Positions 43,328 through 51,271 of a stretch of DNA of 64,000 nt are shown one piece after another (position 1 is the first letter of the stretch; each line of letters opens with the position of its first letter). Both the position numbers and the translations under genes were made by a program. Source of the DNA: Halieaceae bacterium (GTDB lineage: Bacteria; Pseudomonadota; Gammaproteobacteria; Pseudomonadales; Halieaceae); the NCBI GenBank assembly GCA_902547755.1, contig CACCPA010000005.1, forward strand, positions 52,632 through 116,631, given 5' to 3'. Under the pieces are notes generated by a model that worked only from the letters and a program-made list of their open reading frames with translations, had not been told where the DNA came from and did not search any database.

Positions 43328-44280
43328 TTGGAAGAATGTCATCGCTGCAGATTCATCAAAGCGGTCTGGACGTGATTTTGGACGCGCAAGCGAGACTGTC
43401 TCGCACGCAGGAGGAGCTCGCGTCAGGGAAGCAGATGCTGAATCCTGCCGACGATCCCGTAGCGGCTGCGCAAATTCAGAATATTCGCAGCGAGTTGTCT
43501 CGTATAGAGACGCTTCAAAAAAATATCTCTTTTGCATCGAGCGAGCTGGGCGTTGTGGAAGATGCGGTCGCCAACGTTGAAGGAATTCTCATGCGCGCTC
43601 GCGAATTGGCCGTAAGGGGAGCCAACGATAGCCTCTCTAAAAATGATCGAAGCGCCATCGCTACAGAAATAGATACGTTGAGAGACCATCTCATTGCTGC
43701 TGCAAACACGCAGAGCGTGGGCGGAGACTATATTTTCGCAGGTTATGCAGTTGCGTCGGCGCCTTATGCAGATTCTGGTACCAACGCGACGTATAGTGGA
43801 GACGACGGAGTGAAAGCCCTCAATATTGCTCCTGGTGTTGCTATACAAACGCGATTAGCGGGTCATTCTGTATTTGGAAAGTCGAGCGAGGAGACAGGAC
43901 AGCTAAATGCCTTTGAAGTTCTGGCAGTCTTAGCCGCGGGATTACGCGGTGATCCCTCTGATGATGTTTTAGTACTGACTCAAAATGGGGATTCAGTCAC
44001 CGCCGATAATGCGATCGATATCTCACTAGAGGCGCTCGATGAAAATCTCGAAAATGTCAGATCGAACCGCACTGAGCTTGGTGTGCGAATGAGACGGGTT
44101 GATGATCAGCAGGCCCTGAACGATAACTTTAATATTCGTTTGCAAGATACGTTGTCGGGTCTCGAGGATCTTGACTACACAAAGGCGATTACAGAAATGA
44201 ACTTGCAGATGGTGGCCCTCGAGGCGGCACAGAAGGCGTATACAAAGACCCAAAGCCTCTCCTTGTTTAATTATCTCTGA
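43324..44280 (+). CDS. flgL: Hook-filament junction protein FlgL (HAP3)
   Basis: A 318-residue flagellin-like protein: N-terminal HQSGLDVILDAQARLSRTQEELASGKQMLNPADDPVAAAQIQNIRSELSRIETLQKNI and C-terminal LDYTKAITEMNLQMVALEAAQKAYTKTQSLSLFNYL, the shared FlgL/flagellin D0/D1 helices. Forms the distal part of the hook-filament junction. Overlap ATGA with flgK. It is the last gene before the flagellin, which has its own promoter. Confidence 0.95.
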   Translation: MIGRMSSLQIHQSGLDVILDAQARLSRTQEELASGKQMLNPADDPVAAAQIQNIRSELSRIETLQKNISFASSELGVVEDAVANVEGILMRARELAVRGANDSLSKNDRSAIATEIDTLRDHLIAAANTQSVGGDYIFAGYAVASAPYADSGTNATYSGDDGVKALNIAPGVAIQTRLAGHSVFGKSSEETGQLNAFEVLAVLAAGLRGDPSDDVLVLTQNGDSVTADNAIDISLEALDENLENVRSNRTELGVRMRRVDDQQALNDNFNIRLQDTLSGLEDLDYTKAITEMNLQMVALEAAQKAYTKTQSLSLFNYL

Positions 44281-44371
44281 GTGACCGTACTGGTCCGTAG
44301 CTGAATCGCAGCTTCCATAGTCTTCTTTTGGTGAAATCGCGATCGTCGAGATAATTTCAATAAAATTTTCC

Positions 44372-44398
44372 TAAAGTAACTACCTCGCTTGTCGCTAA
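44372..44398 (+). promoter_or_regulatory. Sigma-28 (FliA) promoter of the flagellin gene
   Basis: A -35 TAAAGTAA at 44372-44379, an 11-base spacer and a -10 GTCGCTAA at 44391-44398, against the FliA consensus TAAAGTTT-N11-GCCGATAA (six of eight in both boxes). It leaves a leader of about 87 bases before the flagellin ATG. Confidence 0.78.
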
Positions 44399-44491
44399 TC
44401 GGGTTGAAGCGGTGTTGGGTCTTTTTCTTCAACGCCAGTTTCTTATCCATTTAACTGAAGGCGCGCGTTGCGGGCCACGTGGAGTGACAAA

Positions 44492-46693
44492 ATGGCACAG
44501 ACTATCAATACCAACATCGCGTCGCTTACAGCGCAACGCAACCTTACTGTCAGCCAGAAAGAAGCTAATCAAGCTATGGAGCGACTTTCATCTGGTTTAC
44601 GCATTAACAGCGCAAAAGACGATGCCGCGGGCTTAGCGATATCTAATCGCTTGACTGCGCAAATCAACGGCATTAATCAGGCGGTCCGTAATGCGAACGA
44701 CGGCCTTTCTGTCTCTCAAGTTGCCGAAGGCGCTATGGCCGAGACGTCAACTTTATTACAGCGTATGCGAGAGCTTGCAGTTCAGTCTGCAAATGCGTCT
44801 AACTCCTCCGCTGATCGAACTGCATTGCAAACCGAAGTCACTCAGCTAATCGCTGAGATGGATCGCATTGCAACCAACACGAAGTTTGGAAGCACTGCCC
44901 TGCTGGACGGAACATACACGAGCCAGGCTTTTCAAGTAGGTGCTAACGCTAGCGAAACCATGTCAGTTTCAATCTCATCTGCGAAGTCGACTGCACTCGG
45001 AAGTACATCTTCATCAGCAACAACCGTGAACTTTGCCAACTTTAAGTCTGCAAATGCTACGGCCAGTACCGCTGCCGCATCGCTCTCTTCTGGTGTGGCG
45101 GCTCAGACTTTGTCGCTTGAAGTCAACGGAACGCAGACTAACGTTGCAGTTGCCGCTGACGCGACGGCGGCTACGATAGCCACTTCGTTTAACGCAGCTC
45201 AGACAGATGTGGTTGCGGCCGCAAGCACGGGCGCTCGTTTAGACGCAAGCACTGGTGTTGAGGCCAGCGATACGGTCACCCTTTCAATTAACGGTACGTC
45301 TTTGGGGGCTCTGGCTACGACTACTGCAGCCACCGCTTCTGCAAATATTGCAGCCGCCATCACCGGTAATGCTACGTTGTCAGCAACCTTGACAGCGACA
45401 GACAATGGAGACGGAACCGTTGACATCAGGGATTCATCTGGTGGCGATATCACCGTCGTTTTCACTAACGGCACTGACGCAAGCAGTAACAACACATTTA
45501 CTGTGCAAGAGCTCAATACTGCTGGAACCTTAGTCGGCGTCGCGGAGTCGATCACAACAACTCAAGGTACGACCGTTACAGGTGATCTTACGTTCACAGT
45601 GTCCGATTCAACTAAATCGTACGCCCTATTCTCATCAGATGGGTCAGGCGCTTTAACTTCCGCCACATCTGCTACTGATGGTAAGGGTGCTAGTGAAAAC
45701 ATTACGTTCAACAACTTTAACACTGCAGACGCTGGCGCGTCAGCCGCTACCGCGGTGGATCTTCTCGCTACTGCTCAGACGTTGACGTTTACCACCGATG
45801 GTGTTTCGGACAGTATCGCTATTGCTGATACTGACACTGCCGCGACGATTGCACAGAGTATTACCAATAATATCTCGGGATTCACTGCCAAGGCGATAAC
45901 GGGTGCACGTTACACAGTGTCTGGCACCGCTGGTGCCGGTACGATCACACCGACGATAAATGGTGTGTCTCTGGGAACGGTGTCAACTGCGACTTCGGCG
46001 GCTACACACGGTGGTCTCCTTGCGACTGCAATTAACAACAACGTTGCACTCTCGAAGACGCTTACAGCAGTCGATAATGGGGACGGAAGTGTCGATATCT
46101 TTGATGCTACTGGTGCGAATATCGTGTTTGATGACCTCACGCAGGCAACAACGACTATGACTATGCAGGTTCAGGCTCTAGACGCCGCAGGCGTAGTATC
46201 CGGGTCTGCTCAGACAATAACCAGCGGCCAGGGTACGAGTGTCATGGGTGACGTCTTGATGTCTGTAGACGACACCACGAAGACCTACTCAGTTCACTCG
46301 TCCGTAGGTACCGGCATTACTTCTGCCACGGCAGCGGGTAATGGCGCCGGCACTGTTAGTTCGACGACAACTACGACTTCTGCAATCAGTGCCGTCGATA
46401 TCTCGACGGTGGCTGGAGCGACGTCAGCATTAACCTCAATTGATGCGGCGTTGACTTCACTTGATTCGCAACGTGCAAGTCTAGGTGCTGTTCAGAATCG
46501 ATTTGACTCGGTTATATCTAACCTGTCGAATGTCTCTGAGAACACTTCAGCTGCTCGTTCACGAATCATGGACGCAGATTTTGCTGCAGAGACTGCTCAG
46601 CTAGCTAAAACACAAATACTGCAACAGGCGGGTATTTCGGTTCTGGCTCAGGCGAACGCACAACCTCAAAATATCTTAGCATTGCTTCAGTAA
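44492..46693 (+). CDS. fliC: Flagellin FliC with duplicated central module
   Basis: A 733-residue flagellin. Its N-terminal D0/D1 (MAQTINTNIASLTAQRNLTVSQKEANQAMERLSSGLRINSAKDDAAGLAISNRLTAQINGINQAVRNANDGLSVSQVAEGAMAETSTLLQRMRELAVQSAN) and C-terminal D1/D0 (LDSQRASLGAVQNRFDSVISNLSNVSENTSAARSRIMDADFAAETAQLAKTQILQQAGISVLAQANAQPQNILALLQ) are canonical. The centre (about 180-625) consists of two related Ala/Thr/Ser-rich modules. GGAG at 44481 fixes ATG 44492. Read from a sigma-28 promoter and ended by a strong terminator. It is the only flagellin gene in the window. Confidence 0.96.
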   Translation: MAQTINTNIASLTAQRNLTVSQKEANQAMERLSSGLRINSAKDDAAGLAISNRLTAQINGINQAVRNANDGLSVSQVAEGAMAETSTLLQRMRELAVQSANASNSSADRTALQTEVTQLIAEMDRIATNTKFGSTALLDGTYTSQAFQVGANASETMSVSISSAKSTALGSTSSSATTVNFANFKSANATASTAAASLSSGVAAQTLSLEVNGTQTNVAVAADATAATIATSFNAAQTDVVAAASTGARLDASTGVEASDTVTLSINGTSLGALATTTAATASANIAAAITGNATLSATLTATDNGDGTVDIRDSSGGDITVVFTNGTDASSNNTFTVQELNTAGTLVGVAESITTTQGTTVTGDLTFTVSDSTKSYALFSSDGSGALTSATSATDGKGASENITFNNFNTADAGASAATAVDLLATAQTLTFTTDGVSDSIAIADTDTAATIAQSITNNISGFTAKAITGARYTVSGTAGAGTITPTINGVSLGTVSTATSAATHGGLLATAINNNVALSKTLTAVDNGDGSVDIFDATGANIVFDDLTQATTTMTMQVQALDAAGVVSGSAQTITSGQGTSVMGDVLMSVDDTTKTYSVHSSVGTGITSATAAGNGAGTVSSTTTTTSAISAVDISTVAGATSALTSIDAALTSLDSQRASLGAVQNRFDSVISNLSNVSENTSAARSRIMDADFAAETAQLAKTQILQQAGISVLAQANAQPQNILALLQ
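45101..46360 (+). repeat. Tandem duplication of a ~224-residue flagellin module
   Basis: Residues about 204-427 and 428-622 of the flagellin are imperfect copies. Shared landmarks in the same order are AQTL, ATAATIA or DTAATIA, INGTSLG or INGVSLG, TLTATDNGDGTVDIRD or TLTAVDNGDGSVDIFD, and a late TTQGTTVTGD or TSGQGTSVMGD followed by a KSYA or KTYS strand. The offset is about 672 bases. Divergence is high enough that this is an old event compared with the TPR array. Confidence 0.8.
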
Positions 46694-46724
46694 TGAGAAG
46701 ATGAGTATGAGTGGTAGCAAAGTG

Positions 46725-46755
46725 GCCGGGCGGTAATCTTACCGTCCGGCTTTTT
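46725..46755 (+). terminator. Intrinsic terminator after fliC
   Basis: GCCGGGCGGTA and TACCGTCCGGC form an 11-base-pair stem (one G-T pair) with a four-base loop ATCT, followed by TTTTT. It lies 31 bases after the flagellin stop and should end the abundant fliC message before flaG. Confidence 0.9.
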
Positions 46756-46769
46756 CCGCTTAATAATTG

Positions 46770-46801
46770 CCCGACAGATGGTACCCGTCGGGGGAGGGTA
46801 C
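46770..46801 (+). promoter_or_regulatory. Interlocking inverted repeats over the flaG ribosome site
   Basis: CCCGAC at 46770-46775 pairs with GTCGGG at 46787-46792, and GTACCC at 46781-46786 pairs with GGGTAC at 46796-46801. The two stems interlock as a possible pseudoknot and enclose the GGGGGAGGG ribosome site, five to ten bases before ATG 46806. They could tune flaG translation; this is inference from pairing only. Confidence 0.35.
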
Positions 46802-46805
46802 TTAA

Positions 46806-47210
46806 ATGGTTACTGAGATTGGTGGTGCATCCATAGCTTCACAAATCCAGTCAGCTATCCAAGCAAGCGACGCGGTTCCAAGACGACCTGACGTGAGAGT
46901 CAGTAACGAGCCGTCCGCCCAAGTAAGTAAACCTGCTGAGCTAGAACTCGAGTTTGACCTAGAAGTAGTTGAGAGAGCAGCAGAAACGGTCGGTAATTTC
47001 ATAGAACAAATTACTCGTTCCGTCCGCGTTGCTTACGATACGCAGATTGACTCACCTATTTTCACGGTGGTTGACGCTCAGACGTCCGAGGTCATTAGGC
47101 AGATTCCAAGTGAAGATTTGGTTGCAATTGCGAGATTTTTGGAGACGCATGATGTAAATCCTGTCGGCTCCAAAGCTTTGGCGGGGGTGTTAATTTCCGC
47201 AGAGGGGTGA
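46806..47210 (+). CDS. flaG: FlaG family protein
   Basis: A 134-residue protein with a variable N-terminus and the FlaG domain at about 65-130: LEFDLEVVERAAETVGNFIEQITRSVRVAYDTQIDSPIFTVVDAQTSEVIRQIPSEDLVAIARFLE. FlaG proteins are thought to limit filament length; the mechanism is poorly known. Located between fliC and fliD as in Vibrio and Pseudomonas. A good ribosome site (GGGGAGGG) precedes ATG, within a potential RNA structure. Confidence 0.9.
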   Translation: MVTEIGGASIASQIQSAIQASDAVPRRPDVRVSNEPSAQVSKPAELELEFDLEVVERAAETVGNFIEQITRSVRVAYDTQIDSPIFTVVDAQTSEVIRQIPSEDLVAIARFLETHDVNPVGSKALAGVLISAEG

Positions 47211-47222
47211 GCTTTTTCAATT

Positions 47223-47239
47223 CTGGCATACGGCTTGCT
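47223..47239 (+). promoter_or_regulatory. Sigma-54 promoter of fliD-fliS-fliT
   Basis: CTGGCATACGGCTTGCT has GG at 47225-47226 and GC at 47237-47238 with ten bases between, and both half sites (CTGGCA, TTGC) match the consensus. It is about 50 bases upstream of the fliD ATG. It makes the cap and chaperones sigma-54 dependent, ahead of flagellin in the time course. Confidence 0.82.
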
Positions 47240-47289
47240 TTACTTTTTAAAAGGTCATGAAATTGACGCAACGTGTGGAATGAAAGGAA

Positions 47290-48741
47290 ATGGTCGCTGT
47301 AACGGGCACTGGGTCTGGGTTGGATATAGATGGGTTAGTTTTGGGCCTTGTCGGTGCCGAGCGCGCACCCGCAGAGACTCGGTTAGACAATAGAGAAACA
47401 AAAACCAATACGCTCATCTCTGACTTTGGCTCAATTGTCACTGCACTAACTGACCTTGAGTTGGCCGCTAACACATTAGCCGGCTCGACTGGTTTTTCGG
47501 AATTTACTGCCGTGTCGAGTGACACCACCAAAGCGACGATCTCGGCGTCTAGCTCAGCTTCTTTGGGCTCTTATCAACTTGCTGTATCGAGTTTAGCGAC
47601 CGCGCAAACTCTAACGTCCGGGACCTTTGCGCTCACGACGTCAACGCTGGGTACGGGTACTCTGACGATAGCCTTGGGAACGCCCACGTACACAGGTTCC
47701 ACGCCAGACACGTATTCCTCATTTACACAAACGAGTTCCGTTGACGTAACGATTGACTCATCAAACAACACATTGGCTGGTGTTAGAGACGCAATAAATG
47801 CGGCCAATGCGGGGGTAAATGCCTCCATACTCAACAACGGAAGCACATATCAGCTGCTGCTCGTTTCAGAGACCACAGGCCTTGCAAATAGCATGTCAAT
47901 TTCCGTTTCAAACGACAGCTCAGGAACCGATACGGATTCGAGTGGTCTTTCCCAACTTGTTTACAACGCCTCAGCCAGCCAATTACAGCAGTCAATTGCT
48001 GGTTCCAACGCCTCTTTCACGTTAAACGGGATCTCTATTTCGAGTTCTACCAATACGGTGGCCGAAATCATTGATGGTGTAACGCTCAACTTACTTGGAA
48101 CTACCACCTCCGCGATAACGCTAGATGTTAAAACGGACACCACAGCTGTGGTTGCTAACGTGCAGTCTCTTGTCGATAAGTACAACGCCTATCAAACCCT
48201 GCATAGCAACTTTACAAGTTATAATGTGCTGACTGGCGTATCGGGCTCGCTGCAAGGGGACGCGACAATACTCGCGGTAATGTCCCAAGTGAGGGATGCC
48301 TTAGGCGCAAACATCACTGGTGCTACAGGTGCCTACAAATCATTAGGCGACTTGGGACTTAGTTTTGATCAAACCGGCGTTCTGTCCTTTGAGCAAACGA
48401 CTTTCGAAACTGCTTTTGCAGCAGACTCTTCCGCCGTAACTCAAATCTTTGCTTCAACGACGCAAAATGGCGTCTCGGTGAGCGGTGTCGCGGACACCCT
48501 TGAAACGGCGCTAGAAACCTTCCTTCAAACGGGCGGGATTCTAGATACGAGGACAGATACATTAAATTCTCGGCTCTTGGAAATCAGCGATGCTCGGATT
48601 GACTTGGAGGCGCGGATGCAGTCCCTTGAGGACCGTTTATTTGCACAAATGAATGCTATGGATTCATTACTCGCCGAGATAGAAGTTACAGGTGATTTTT
48701 TAACGCAGCAGTTTGAGGCCATGAAGCCAAGAGATCGGTAA
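47290..48741 (+). CDS. fliD: Filament cap protein FliD (HAP2)
   Basis: A 483-residue cap subunit: N-terminal GTGSGLDIDGLVLGLVGAERAPAETRLDNRETKTNTLISDFGSIVTALTDLE and C-terminal LNSRLLEISDARIDLEARMQSLEDRLFAQMNAMDSLLAEIEVTGDFLTQQFEAM, the coiled-coil legs. The centre is Ser/Thr-rich beta structure. The cap pentamer at the filament tip folds new flagellin. First gene of the fliDST unit under a sigma-54 promoter. Confidence 0.95.
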   Translation: MVAVTGTGSGLDIDGLVLGLVGAERAPAETRLDNRETKTNTLISDFGSIVTALTDLELAANTLAGSTGFSEFTAVSSDTTKATISASSSASLGSYQLAVSSLATAQTLTSGTFALTTSTLGTGTLTIALGTPTYTGSTPDTYSSFTQTSSVDVTIDSSNNTLAGVRDAINAANAGVNASILNNGSTYQLLLVSETTGLANSMSISVSNDSSGTDTDSSGLSQLVYNASASQLQQSIAGSNASFTLNGISISSSTNTVAEIIDGVTLNLLGTTTSAITLDVKTDTTAVVANVQSLVDKYNAYQTLHSNFTSYNVLTGVSGSLQGDATILAVMSQVRDALGANITGATGAYKSLGDLGLSFDQTGVLSFEQTTFETAFAADSSAVTQIFASTTQNGVSVSGVADTLETALETFLQTGGILDTRTDTLNSRLLEISDARIDLEARMQSLEDRLFAQMNAMDSLLAEIEVTGDFLTQQFEAMKPRDR

Positions 48742-48757
48742 CGAAGGAGACCACGGA

Positions 48758-49147
48758 ATGAATATGAAAAGTGCGGTGAGCGAGTATGCGCAAATAAAAG
48801 TGCAATCAACGGTAGATGGTGCTTCGTCCTCTCAGTTAATCACATTGTTGCTCGATGGGGCGCTTGAGCGAGTGCGCGAGGCACGCTGGCACATGCAGCA
48901 GGGTAATCTAGCTGGTCAAGGTGAGCTCATAGGGAAGGCCATTGACATTGTCGCGAGTCTTGATTCATATCTCGACCACGATAGCGGAGCCGACATCGCT
49001 CATACGTTAGAGTCGCTTTACGACTATTTAGTCAGGCAATTGTACCGCGCGAACCAAAAAAGCGATGTTTTAATTCTTGATGAAGTTGCATCATTGTTGA
49101 GTGACGTACGCGTCGGCTGGGTTGAGGCAACCAAAAACCAGGAGTAG
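48758..49147 (+). CDS. fliS: Flagellin export chaperone FliS
   Basis: A 129-residue helical protein with the FliS opening SAVSEYAQIKVQSTVDGASSSQLITLLLDGALERVREARWHMQQGN and GKAIDIVASLDSYLDHDSGADIAHTLESLYDYLVRQLYRANQKSD. It binds the disordered C-terminus of flagellin and stops premature assembly. The gene follows fliD by 16 bases; the next ATG in frame (48764) is also possible. Confidence 0.95.
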   Translation: MNMKSAVSEYAQIKVQSTVDGASSSQLITLLLDGALERVREARWHMQQGNLAGQGELIGKAIDIVASLDSYLDHDSGADIAHTLESLYDYLVRQLYRANQKSDVLILDEVASLLSDVRVGWVEATKNQE

Positions 49148-49153
49148 GCTGTC

Positions 49154-49510
49154 ATGGGATCTGCGGTTACCGAACGCTGTTTAGAAACGTTACTCGCACG
49201 ACGGGGCCAGTGTGCTTTGATGGCGAATGTGCTGACGCGTACATCGCGCATGCTTGAGGCCGCGCGTCTGGGTGACTGGGTAGTAGTGGCGGCTATGGAA
49301 AACAAACGAAGCCAGCTATTGAAGCAATGTTTTTCTGAGCCCGTTAGCCCAGGCAATAGTGAGATTTTCTCGGAAGCTCTGGCAATCATGCTGCATCTCA
49401 ACGAAGAGTTAGTAGCCCTTTTAAATGAAGCGAAAGCCAATGCGGCGAAGCAATTTGCATTGGATCGTAAAAATCACCATGCCGTCGCTCATTATCTGGA
49501 CATTGACTGA
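49154..49510 (+). CDS. fliT: FliT-like flagellar chaperone
   Basis: A 118-residue helical protein following fliS by six bases. It has MLEAARLGDWVVVAAMENKRSQLLKQCF, in the position and pattern of the FliT helix (aDWd..e.LE..R..LL), and a predicted second helix IMLHLNEELVALLNEAK. FliT holds FliD before export. The family is poorly conserved, so the call depends on position, size and helix pattern. Confidence 0.68.
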   Translation: MGSAVTERCLETLLARRGQCALMANVLTRTSRMLEAARLGDWVVVAAMENKRSQLLKQCFSEPVSPGNSEIFSEALAIMLHLNEELVALLNEAKANAAKQFALDRKNHHAVAHYLDID

Positions 49511-49673
49511 GTCGAAACATTCGCCGTCACATCAGATCATCCAAAAAAGTGTGCTCTGCAGCAAATTTGTGTCAAATAGTTGGCGCGTACTTCCATCTGC
49601 TTTGTTTGCTTGATAAGGTTAATCGTCCCGGGAGATGGGATGTGGATTAATCTGAGGAAAGCGACACGCAACG

Positions 49674-50813
49674 GTGACTGCCAAGAACACCACAGCTCAG
49701 CGCCACCTCAAGCACCTCGATCAACGCTTGGTGGGTATCAGCGACGCCATCCAAAAGGTACGCTCACTTGTTACCAAAGTTGCCCCAGCCGAAGCCACTG
49801 TACTACTGCAAGGTGAGTCGGGCACGGGTAAGGAAGTCATCGCCCGCTTAGTTCATGACTGCTCAGAGCGAGCCAACGGCCCTTTTGTGCCCGTGAACTG
49901 TGGTGCTATTCCCGGTGAACTTCTGGAGAGCGAGCTCTTCGGTCACGAAAAAGGCGCATTCACGGGTGCTGTCTCCGCTCGAAAGGGGCGTTTTGAGCTG
50001 GCCGAGGGTGGCACACTATTCCTCGATGAAATCGGCGATATGCCCTACGAGATGCAGGTGAAGCTGCTGCGGGTTTTGCAGGAACGAATGTTTGAGCGTG
50101 TGGGTGGTGGCAAAGCCATCAAATGCAACGTGCGGGTCATTGCGGCAACTCATCAACATCTCGAGCAACACGTTGAAGACGGTAAGTTCCGCATGGATTT
50201 GTACTACCGTCTGAATGTGTTCCCACTTGATGTGCCCCCACTCCGAGATCGCGCTGAGGATATTGCAGGGTTGGCGCAGCGCTTCATCGACAGTTTCGCT
50301 GAGCAAGGCCGCGGCATCATTCGATTAGAAGCTGACGCCCTGCAGCATCTGCGGCTTTATAGCTGGCCAGGTAATGTTCGGGAGCTTGGAAATTTGATCG
50401 AACGTTTGATTATTCTTCACACCGACCAAGCCGTCTTTGCCTCAGATCTTCCGGTAAAGTATCAGAGTACGGATCTCACAATTGCTGATCGACCTGATGA
50501 CGTCGAGCCGCTGGTCGATCAGTTGCGGGAGGACGAGCCCGAAGATCTGTCGGCGCTCTTCGCACCGGCGCCCACCTCACCCGTTGCACCACCTACACCA
50601 TCCCACATTGATCAGCCCATTGATCTAAAGCAGCACATGGCAGACACCGAGCGCGCGCTAATTATTTCTGCGCTGGAGCAAACGGGTTGGGTGAATGCAC
50701 ACGCAGCCAAGCTACTCACATTACAGCGCACCACGCTTGTAGAAAAAATGCGCAAGTACGGCATTTCACAAGAAGCCGAGTCGTCAGAATTCCGGCAGTC
50801 AGTTAGTAAGTAA
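49674..50813 (+). CDS. FleQ/FlrA-type sigma-54 activator lacking the N-terminal domain
   Basis: A 379-residue enhancer-binding protein: AAA+ core with Walker A GESGTGKE (47-54), the sigma-54 contact loop GAFTGA (94-99), Walker [12 protein letters not shown], arginine-finger region [22 protein letters not shown], and a Fis-type HTH near the end ([25 protein letters not shown]). The HTH tail [12 protein letters not shown] is that of FleQ/FlrA, while FleR/FlrC usually end in an SPRTLRYKLAK-like helix. The ~130-residue N-terminal domain of FleQ is missing and no receiver replaces it. GTG start, six bases after GAAAG. It precedes fliE, where fleQ or fleSR would lie. Confidence 0.85.
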   Translation: MTAKNTTAQRHLKHLDQRLVGISDAIQKVRSLVTKVAPAEATVLLQGESGTGKEVIARLVHDCSERANGPFVPVNCGAIPGELLESELFGHEKGAFTGAVSARKGRFELAEGGTLFLDEIGDMPYEMQVKLLRVLQERMFERVGGGKAIKCNVRVIAATHQHLEQHVEDGKFRMDLYYRLNVFPLDVPPLRDRAEDIAGLAQRFIDSFAEQGRGIIRLEADALQHLRLYSWPGNVRELGNLIERLIILHTDQAVFASDLPVKYQSTDLTIADRPDDVEPLVDQLREDEPEDLSALFAPAPTSPVAPPTPSHIDQPIDLKQHMADTERALIISALEQTGWVNAHAAKLLTLQRTTLVEKMRKYGISQEAESSEFRQSVSK

Positions 50814-50821
50814 ATCCTAAC

Positions 50822-50839
50822 TTACTGTATTTACTGTAT
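50822..50839. repeat. Two head-to-tail copies of TTACTGTAT before the fliE promoter
   Basis: TTACTGTAT is repeated twice without a gap (50822-50830 and 50831-50839), ten bases from the sigma-54 element. A related TTACTGT lies at 57858, ahead of the fliL promoter. The repeat could be an activator or IHF site; two instances are too few to be sure. Confidence 0.4.
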
Positions 50840-50848
50840 AAATTTCTG

Positions 50849-50865
50849 TTGGCACATTGTTAGCA
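50849..50865 (+). promoter_or_regulatory. Sigma-54 promoter of the fliE operon
   Basis: TTGGCACATTGTTAGCA: GG at 50851-50852 and GC at 50863-50864, ten bases apart, with a perfect TTGGCAC half. It overlaps the furthest in-frame upstream start of fliE (50857), showing that translation must begin further downstream. Confidence 0.85.
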
Positions 50866-50928
50866 TTATATTTGATGAGAAAACTCCGTGCCGTGTCAGG
50901 TGCGCAGGAAATGAGGTATAAAATTGCG

Positions 50929-51258
50929 ATGAGCGATATAGCGATCAATCAGGTCTTAGCCCAGATGCGTAGCGTGCAAGCGTTGGCACAAGGTCAGGGC
51001 GTTGGTTACTCTCAGGGCGCGGATACGGTTTCGGGTGCTCAGTTCTCAAACCTTTTGACACAGTCGGTCGCTGATGTAAATAGCGCGATGCAAGAGTCAA
51101 AGGCACTCACGGCCGCTTTTGAAAAGGGAGACCCCTCGGTATCGTTGGCAGAAGTCATGATCACCGCTCAAAAGGCGAGCATTCAATTCTCGGGAATGAC
51201 AGAGGTGCGCAATAAATTGCTCAGTGCGTATCAGGACGTCATGAATATGCCAGTTTAA
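50929..51258 (+). CDS. fliE: Flagellar MS-ring/rod adaptor FliE
   Basis: A 109-residue protein: MSDIAINQVLAQMRSVQALAQG start and the C-terminal FliE signature LAEVMITAQKASIQFSGMTEVRNKLLSAYQDVMNMPV. It links FliF to the FlgB rod. The frame is open from 50857, but a sigma-54 element occupies 50849-50865, so ATG 50929 (which gives the normal length of about 104-110) is chosen. First gene of a long operon. Confidence 0.94.
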   Translation: MSDIAINQVLAQMRSVQALAQGQGVGYSQGADTVSGAQFSNLLTQSVADVNSAMQESKALTAAFEKGDPSVSLAEVMITAQKASIQFSGMTEVRNKLLSAYQDVMNMPV

Positions 51259-51271
51259 GGAAGTATGACCT

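Noticed and set aside
49560..49600. Sigma-54 element upstream of the activator gene (TTGGCGCGTACTTCCAT)
   Set aside because: The -24 half is fair, but the ten-base spacing ends in CA, not GC.
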